A stretch of DNA of 64,000 nucleotides, taken from contig OZ252214.1 in assembly GCA_965248935.1 (NCBI GenBank), positions 4,920,006 to 4,984,005 of the forward strand, in the 5' to 3' direction. Below the pieces are notes generated by a model, which was not told the origin of the DNA, did no database searches, and saw only the letters and a program-made list of their open reading frames with translations. Below, one piece after another: positions 58,676-64,000 of the stretch. The stretch's first letter is position 1. Each line of letters begins with the position of its first letter. The stretch is from G032773895 sp965248935. GTDB lineage: Bacteria; Pseudomonadota; Gammaproteobacteria; Pseudomonadales; Cellvibrionaceae. Position numbers and translations under genes: made by a program.

Positions 58676-58885
58676 TTAGTCACCCATGACTTTCCACTTT
58701 TTAATTTTTCCCTTCCCACTCCCGTCCAAAACTCTAGTGGTCACGTAACCATTTCGAATTTCAAGTACCTTTATGTATTTCCCTTTCGGTGTTCTCAAAT
58801 AAAGCGGTATTTGCCTCATTAACAGTACCGACGGGTCTCCGGCGGAAAAATACTTGTTTAACCTATTAACAATCGGCTCATTCAA
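58676..58885 (-). CDS. Short ORF, probable C-terminal fragment
   Basis: A 69-residue frame (TTG start) ending KVLEIRNGYVTTRVLDGSGK...KWKVMGD. The upstream boundary coincides exactly with a duplicated fragment of the three-helix family (58885-58993), so the true N-terminus has been lost at a junction. Probably the C-terminal end of a former cassette gene, with no family recognised. Confidence 0.35.
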   Translation of the reverse strand: MNEPIVNRLNKYFSAGDPSVLLMRQIPLYLRTPKGKYIKVLEIRNGYVTTRVLDGSGKGKIKKWKVMGD

Positions 58886-58993
58886 AGTAATTTTTGTTTT
58901 GCAAGTAAAACTCTAAAGGATAATGAATCATATGAAGGAGTATTATCATTAGAACGACACCCAGCAGTATCAGTCTACCAATTGTCTTAATAA
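58885..58993 (-). pseudogene. Internal fragment of the three-helix membrane protein gene
   Basis: 109 bases about 88-90% identical by eye to 57040-57148. It encodes LILLGVVLMIILLHMIHYPL followed by EFYLQNKNYF and a stop, matching the third helix of copy 3. It starts right after (and slightly overlaps) the stop of the metallopeptidase gene. Confidence 0.88.
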
Positions 58994-59469
58994 TTAGTTT
59001 TATATCGACCCGGCCAATAGGGGTCTAAATTATCACCATATGCCTCATATTCGAAGGCTTCACCCTCTTCAAAACGTCGTCCATCTTTTCGCATCTGCTG
59101 TTGTCCATCAGACTTCATATCTCCCCAATGACACATTTCATGCAGGATAGTTGACTCTAAAAAACGATGCATTTTGGGGGAGTCAAATGCTTCCTCTTCG
59201 AATTTCAACATAATTTGTTCATCGATGATTATCGTATCTTTCGCAACCTCGTAGGAATACTCAGCATTTCTAGGATAAATATCCTTCACTAATATTTGCG
59301 GACTGAACCCATTTCGCAAAGCAAGTGATGCCGATTCTTCAGAAAGTTCTGAGTATTTGAGAAAAGCCTTCCACACTTTAGGTTTACGCGATTTAAGCGT
59401 TGGGAAGTTTAATCGAATCCACTTGCTCGTTTCTGGAAACTTCTGCTCTATGGACACTATATTTACCAT
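58987..59469 (-). CDS. HExxH metallopeptidase-like toxin candidate, copy 2
   Basis: 160 residues, no signal peptide. The zinc motif is HEMCHWGDMKSDGQQ (HExxH at about residue 110), with the same helical N-terminus and IYPRNAEYSYEVAKD strand as copy 1. ATG 59469 shares its A with the TAA stop of the upstream exported protein (TAATG) and has a GGAG ribosome-binding site inside that gene. The upstream GTG 59478 is in frame but less likely. The paired arrangement matches 54111-55009, so the pair was duplicated as a unit. Periplasmic target inferred. Confidence 0.65.
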   Translation of the reverse strand: MVNIVSIEQKFPETSKWIRLNFPTLKSRKPKVWKAFLKYSELSEESASLALRNGFSPQILVKDIYPRNAEYSYEVAKDTIIIDEQIMLKFEEEAFDSPKMHRFLESTILHEMCHWGDMKSDGQQQMRKDGRRFEEGEAFEYEAYGDNLDPYWPGRYKTNY

Positions 59470-59858
59470 TATTGACACTCCGTATTGTAAGACTCTTTCT
59501 CTTTTTTATCCTCTTCCGTCCAAACGGACTCAAGATATAAGCAATGCACTTTGTCACAATCTTTCGCTTCAAAATCAATTAGATATAGATCCTTACACAC
59601 TTCCACCATCTGCCAATAGAGCTTTCTATTTAATCCAGAGTTGAGGTTTTCTTTTTCTCGTCCCTTAAAGTACTCCAGGTAGAGTTGTAATTTATCTCTC
59701 GCATGGCCAAGTGCCTCGATTCTTTCTTCTTTTGATAGTTTGTGGCAATTCCACCCCTTATCAAAGCAATCCATTTCATAATGACTTTTACCGATATATT
59801 CAAAAGCACAAACGGTCAAACTCATACAGAACAGTATTGTTAATAATATATATTTCAT
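59469..59858 (-). CDS. Exported immunity-protein candidate, copy 2
   Basis: 129 residues from ATG 59858 (an in-frame upstream start adds 19 residues but no better signal). Signal peptide YILLTILFCMSLTVCAFE is followed by HYEMDCFDKGWNCHKLSKEE and YWQMVEVCKDLYLIDFEAKD. The length equals copy 1 at 54620-55009, and the two share the DC(F/Y)D.GWNC block. It lies 89 bases downstream of the TpsA-like exoprotein gene. Its broken duplicate is at 55457-55660. Confidence 0.7.
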   Translation of the reverse strand: MKYILLTILFCMSLTVCAFEYIGKSHYEMDCFDKGWNCHKLSKEERIEALGHARDKLQLYLEYFKGREKENLNSGLNRKLYWQMVEVCKDLYLIDFEAKDCDKVHCLYLESVWTEEDKKEKESYNTECQ

Positions 59859-59947
59859 AGAATTACCTTTTTCATACGCTACTTTATTATTTTGAACCCT
59901 TAATACCACCAACACTCAACCATGGAAAAATAATTTTTTTCACAAAA

Positions 59948-62900
59948 TCAAAGATCATCCCAACGCTTATCTTCATCCTGTTCATCGTCTTCGTATAATT
60001 GGTCTCGCGGCATACGAATGGAGATATCTTCGTACACATAATTCAATACATTGGTAAAAATTGCGGGGTCAATTTCCCCTATGTCTTCCACATCAATAAA
60101 TAAGTCGGCCACACTGCTGATAATGCTTGGGTCTATAAGGTCTGAGTCTGTGATTAAACCTAACTCAGGTCGAATACCATAGGCCCATATGGGTCGAATA
60201 CCTGGGCCAGAGATTATCATTTCGGTTTGCGCGTATACGACTATTTGGCGTGGGCTGATACCAAAGCCATCTCTTGTTGATACCTCTACACTGTTGCCAA
60301 TTAATTCGGGTCTTCTGGAATCCGGCCTGGGAGGGAGTGCGGCTAGGTAGCCATTCAAGACATTCAGGCGCAATATGCCTTCGTTGTAATTGGCATCGAT
60401 CACGCCACCGGCGGCGCGGGTGCCGGTTTGGGTCAGGTCATAGTTTGCTTGGGCCCGGTTATTGAGAATGACGTTGCCTTGGGTATTTTCCAATACTATA
60501 TCGCCGTTATTTATTAACGCGGTGACGTTCAGGTTTTGATTGTTGGTCACACCTACCCGCCCCGAAGCATTCACAATGTCCATATTGGCCACGGCGGTTT
60601 CAACCGTTTCTTCAATACGGCCAAAGCCGGTTTGCGTTTCGGCGATCAGTGCGTTTGAGGTGAAGTTAATGCCGTCTCCATTGTTATCGGATACGGCCCC
60701 GCCAATATTTAAGGTAATGGATTCTCCGGCCTGCACGGAGGCAACTCTAAAATCACTGCCGGTGGTGGCGGTTAGGGTGCTATTCGCTTGAAGTGATGCC
60801 CCTTGCACCATTAATAACTGGTCGCCCACATTTAATTCAAGCTGGTTAAAGGCAAGGTTGCCATTGATGGTTTGGTTGTGTGTGCTGGTTAATCGGCCTG
60901 TGGTATGGCTGGCGGTGATGGAGCCGTTTATATCAATGGATTGGGCATCGACAATCAATTCGCGCCCCTGCGATTGAATGTGTGTATTGCGGGCCAGTTC
61001 AAGTGTGCCGGTATGGGTTGTTAGGGTGGTATTTCCTGAGGTGTGAATGTCGTCTTGAAGGGTGATATTGCCGTTGTCTGCGGTGAGTATGAGGTCTCCT
61101 GTTTGTATGGCTTGGGTGGTGATATGTTGGTGTGCGTGAATATTAATGTGCTGGGCCTGGGCCAGGGTTTCCGGTGTGGCTCTGGTAAAGGTAATGTCAC
61201 TTCCCGTGGAGTCTATATCGATGGTCTCATCTGCGGTTATATGACCGGATAAGGTGATCGTGTCCGTTGCATTCAAGTCCAGGTTGCGGCCAGCAATATG
61301 TGCGCCTGTCTGCTGTTCTATTTGGCGACCGGAGATAATCACGTCCCCCGATAAATTTTGCGCGGCATCTATTTCGGATTGGATGGATATTTGATTATTA
61401 CGCCCATCAATACGTACTGCGTGGTCACTTGTGGCGCGTTCAACGGATAGCGCACCGGCAACGGTGACGCCGTTTCCAGTTAATTCAATCAGGTTCTCTG
61501 CCACTAGATTATCCTGAACAATGATTTGACTAGTGTTGGAGGTGAATAAAATATTGGAGGCTTGGGTTCCATTGGCAATGAGTTGCGCGTCAGAGACAAT
61601 ATCTATTGTATCCGAGGCGTTGCCGGAAACGGTCACACCTTGGGTGCTGTGGTCACGAATAATCACTGAACCGGCACTGTCTATATTCAGTTGGTTAAAG
61701 GTATTGGTTTCGTGATCCAGTCGCACTACACTGGTATCACTGTTAATAAAGGTGGTGGTGTCTGCGACCCGGATTGGGCCATGGTCATCCATGTTTGCTC
61801 TGGCCATTAGAGTCAGGTTTCTGGCTTGGATTTCGGATAACTCGGTGGCGCTATTATTTAAGGTGATATGGCCATTGGGTGAGATTAAACGAAGGTTGCC
61901 AGATAGGTTATTGGCATTGTCCAGGGTGATATCGCCGTTAGCATTTAGGTGTATATTGTGTGTTGAATTTAATACTGCGTCATCGGCAATACTGCCACTG
62001 GCCTGAATATCGAGTACGCCTTCCGGGTGGGTTAAACCGGCAAGTATTAGGTCTCCATTTTGTTCGATATAGCTATCGCCGCCCACGGCGGTCAGTGTGA
62101 GGCGCGGTGTTTCTATTTGCAGTCGGTTTTCAGCGGTTCCCAGTGGGCCTGTATGGTCAAAGGTTAAGTGGTTGCCCGCCTGTAAACGACCATTTTCTCC
62201 CGGATCAATTGTCACATTGCTCAGGGTCAGGTTTTCATTCAGCGAAACCAGGCCATTGAATTCTGCGGTGTCGCCTTGGGAGCCATTGACGGAAAGGCTT
62301 TGGGTATTGCTGTAGTGGATTGCGGTGTGGGTGCCAACCTGCACATATTGATTGGCGAGCTGGATGCGATTGGTATTATTAGTGGTGGTATTGGTTTCCG
62401 ATACTGGGTTAACGGTGAGTGTATCTGTATAGGCTTGTTGGTTGACGGTTTCAACGGCGGTGTAGTCTATGTTATAGCGCAAGGTGGAATCACTGACTAT
62501 ACGCTCATATAGGAAACGCGCCGTTCCATCAGTATTGGCGGTGTAGTTCACATTTAATCGGTTGTTCGCGTCACCGCCTTGCACTACGAGTATATCGTTA
62601 TTGTCGCCGCCATCAAAAGAGTTGATTTGTCCATTTCGGCCATTGGCTAATTGAATGCTTAGGCGGTCTTGCCCTGCGCCTGCTTGAATACGGCCTTCGA
62701 TACTGCCGGTATCGGTAACGATGAATTGGTCCTGTTCTGAGTTCCCCACCAGGTTGGCAATATGGGTGAAGGTTAAGGATTGATTATGTGTTCCATCGTT
62801 ATAGGTGAGTGTGCCTGCGTTGGTATCGTCAATGGTCCAAGTAGAATGAAAGGCTGCGCCGAATAGTGTGTGATTTTGATCGGCCAGTTGCAGGGTTTCA

Positions 62901-64000
62901 ATATTATTGAGATACAGGTCGGCGGTAATTGCGTTATCCAGTGATACATTTAAGTCTTGATTTATTAGGGTTAAATCGAGGGTATCATTACCGCCTGCTC
63001 CTTGGTAATGATTGGCTACACGCCCTAATTCCTGAATAATAAAGGTATCGTTGCCATTGCCACCGAAGATTTGATCCACATTGGAAAAGCGCAGCCTAGT
63101 ATTGGCATCCATATCGATTAAGGTGCTGTCACTGGCGGTTGCGCCAATATTCCAGGTAAAGTTGCCGGTATCGGCACTGAGGAGTTGTGTGGTGACGGTG
63201 TCATTGCCGGTTAAGGTTTCAATGCCGTGAAGGTCAATGATATTGTCACGGGACAATAGGGCATCCACGTATTTAATGGTTTCAGGGCGCGCATTACTGA
63301 CGGGAACATGCTGTTGGAATTGACTGATACCAAAGGTGAAATCCTGTGAGGAAAGGGAGGTAATCTGATCGTGTCCGCCGCCACCGGATATGGCGGCACC
63401 GACGGAAAAGGTTTCACCTGTATCGGAATCAATAACCGTTAATTGGCCGGTTAAGCGGCCCGATTCGGTAAATTGAAATGTATCGTCACCCGTGCCACCG
63501 TACAGTTGATTGACGCCTGAAAAAGTAAAACCAAATTCACTTTCAGGGTCGGGGGTATTGATATCAAAACGCCCCGCATTGCTTTCATTAATTGTCCAGG
63601 TATTGGCATTATTGAACGCAATAGCGTCCGGGTCGGTATCGTCTACCACTCTCAATAATGTATTGCCGTTGCCATTTACATTGAGTATTCGGTCTGTAAT
63701 ATTGACCACAGAAAAACCTGTTCCGGTAATATCAATATTGACTTGGCCGGTGCCCACTCTGTATTCACCACTTAAATGAAACGCGGAGGTTACTTCCACT
63801 CCAGTGGTAATGTTCTCCGACAATACGTCGCCACCACTTTCCTGGAAGGAACCAAAGTTTTGAAATTCCACACGAGAATTTGATATTGGTATCACGGGTT
63901 CAACAATTTGATCCACTTCTCGAAACCAACCCCTGTTTACTTGGTTAGAATAGAGTCGCAGTTCAATATTGTGATCATGGGTGATCGCCAACCAGTTATT
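59948..64000 (-). CDS. TpsA-like giant exoprotein, C-terminal part (runs off the window)
   Basis: At least 1350 residues; the frame is open to the window edge, so the N-terminal secretion domain is not visible. The sequence is repetitive beta-helix, like filamentous haemagglutinins (TADNGNITLQDDIHTSGNTT; NNGDIVLENTQGNVILNN). It also has glycine/aspartate turns of RTX type (GGTGDDTF, GGNGNDTF, GGDNNDIL) that suggest calcium binding. The C-terminus is acidic (YEDDEQDEDKRWDDL) with no recognised toxin domain. It is the probable passenger for the TpsB at 51986-53866, so the system is a two-partner secretion locus with the partners separated by cassette genes. Confidence 0.8.
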   Translation of the reverse strand, partial: NNWLAITHDHNIELRLYSNQVNRGWFREVDQIVEPVIPISNSRVEFQNFGSFQESGGDVLSENITTGVEVTSAFHLSGEYRVGTGQVNIDITGTGFSVVNITDRILNVNGNGNTLLRVVDDTDPDAIAFNNANTWTINESNAGRFDINTPDPESEFGFTFSGVNQLYGGTGDDTFQFTESGRLTGQLTVIDSDTGETFSVGAAISGGGGHDQITSLSSQDFTFGISQFQQHVPVSNARPETIKYVDALLSRDNIIDLHGIETLTGNDTVTTQLLSADTGNFTWNIGATASDSTLIDMDANTRLRFSNVDQIFGGNGNDTFIIQELGRVANHYQGAGGNDTLDLTLINQDLNVSLDNAITADLYLNNIETLQLADQNHTLFGAAFHSTWTIDDTNAGTLTYNDGTHNQSLTFTHIANLVGNSEQDQFIVTDTGSIEGRIQAGAGQDRLSIQLANGRNGQINSFDGGDNNDILVVQGGDANNRLNVNYTANTDGTARFLYERIVSDSTLRYNIDYTAVETVNQQAYTDTLTVNPVSETNTTTNNTNRIQLANQYVQVGTHTAIHYSNTQSLSVNGSQGDTAEFNGLVSLNENLTLSNVTIDPGENGRLQAGNHLTFDHTGPLGTAENRLQIETPRLTLTAVGGDSYIEQNGDLILAGLTHPEGVLDIQASGSIADDAVLNSTHNIHLNANGDITLDNANNLSGNLRLISPNGHITLNNSATELSEIQARNLTLMARANMDDHGPIRVADTTTFINSDTSVVRLDHETNTFNQLNIDSAGSVIIRDHSTQGVTVSGNASDTIDIVSDAQLIANGTQASNILFTSNTSQIIVQDNLVAENLIELTGNGVTVAGALSVERATSDHAVRIDGRNNQISIQSEIDAAQNLSGDVIISGRQIEQQTGAHIAGRNLDLNATDTITLSGHITADETIDIDSTGSDITFTRATPETLAQAQHINIHAHQHITTQAIQTGDLILTADNGNITLQDDIHTSGNTTLTTHTGTLELARNTHIQSQGRELIVDAQSIDINGSITASHTTGRLTSTHNQTINGNLAFNQLELNVGDQLLMVQGASLQANSTLTATTGSDFRVASVQAGESITLNIGGAVSDNNGDGINFTSNALIAETQTGFGRIEETVETAVANMDIVNASGRVGVTNNQNLNVTALINNGDIVLENTQGNVILNNRAQANYDLTQTGTRAAGGVIDANYNEGILRLNVLNGYLAALPPRPDSRRPELIGNSVEVSTRDGFGISPRQIVVYAQTEMIISGPGIRPIWAYGIRPELGLITDSDLIDPSIISSVADLFIDVEDIGEIDPAIFTNVLNYVYEDISIRMPRDQLYEDDEQDEDKRWDDL

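Noticed and set aside
59948..64000. C-terminal CdiA-type toxin domain on the exoprotein
   Set aside because: The C-terminus is an acidic non-catalytic tail, with no VENN-like motif and no recognised nuclease or other toxin domain.

Overview
The window looks like a piece of a Gammaproteobacterial chromosome. The housekeeping anchors (tRNA-Val/tRNA-Asp, a DbpA-type helicase, RoxA, PabB) and the secreted GH16-like lipoprotein fit a marine, polysaccharide-degrading Cellvibrionaceae-type bacterium. That placement is inference from gene content, not a sequence match. Base composition is moderate to AT-leaning, and lower still in the accessory intergenic regions.

Layout. (1) 0.2-1.2 kb: an XRE repressor faces two small genes across a palindromic operator; this looks like the edge of an island beside a tRNA pair. 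(2) 1.35-3.8 kb: tRNA-Asp and tRNA-Val with their own promoter and terminator, an orphan PAS histidine kinase and a flavin reductase-like protein. (3) 4.2-39.6 kb: a large nonribosomal peptide cluster. NRPS1 (8230 aa, six modules), a GT2 glycosyltransferase, a SyrD/PvdE-type ABC exporter and NRPS2 (1363 aa, one module) lie on the minus strand in transcription order. They are followed by a polysaccharide deacetylase-like gene (plus strand) and a minus-strand tailoring operon (acyltransferase-like, hexapeptide O-acetyltransferase, CMAH-like metallo-beta-lactamase fold). Binding-pocket residues read by eye suggest Tyr-X2(D)-X3-Asn(D)-X5(D)-Gly, plus X7 with almost the same pocket as X3. There is no thioesterase. 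(4) 39.6-49.2 kb: core genes (dbpA, roxA, a GNAT, a Rieske protein, pabB), a GH16-like lipoprotein and a membrane-bound Fis-type regulator. Two inverted copies of a ~140 bp repeat flank this block. (5) 49.2-51.9 kb: a decayed zone with remnants of a Fic gene and an L,D-transpeptidase-like gene, then small lipoprotein genes and csrA. (6) 52-64 kb: a two-partner secretion locus. The transporter (TpsB) and the giant exoprotein (TpsA, running off the window) are separated by about 6 kb of small toxin/immunity-like cassettes. These are two HExxH metallopeptidase genes, each translationally coupled to an upstream exported partner; a predicted pore-forming protein followed by three paralogous three-helix membrane proteins; lipoproteins; and several broken duplicates.

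How the genes fit together. The NRPS cluster probably makes and exports a modified, possibly glycosylated heptapeptide. The TPS block looks like an actively rearranging interbacterial-competition locus in which cassettes are gained, duplicated and broken. The main candidates for something new are the TPS-embedded cassette array and the unusual NRPS ends: half-C starts, a dead terminal E-like domain after a Gly module, and a C-terminal C domain in place of a TE.
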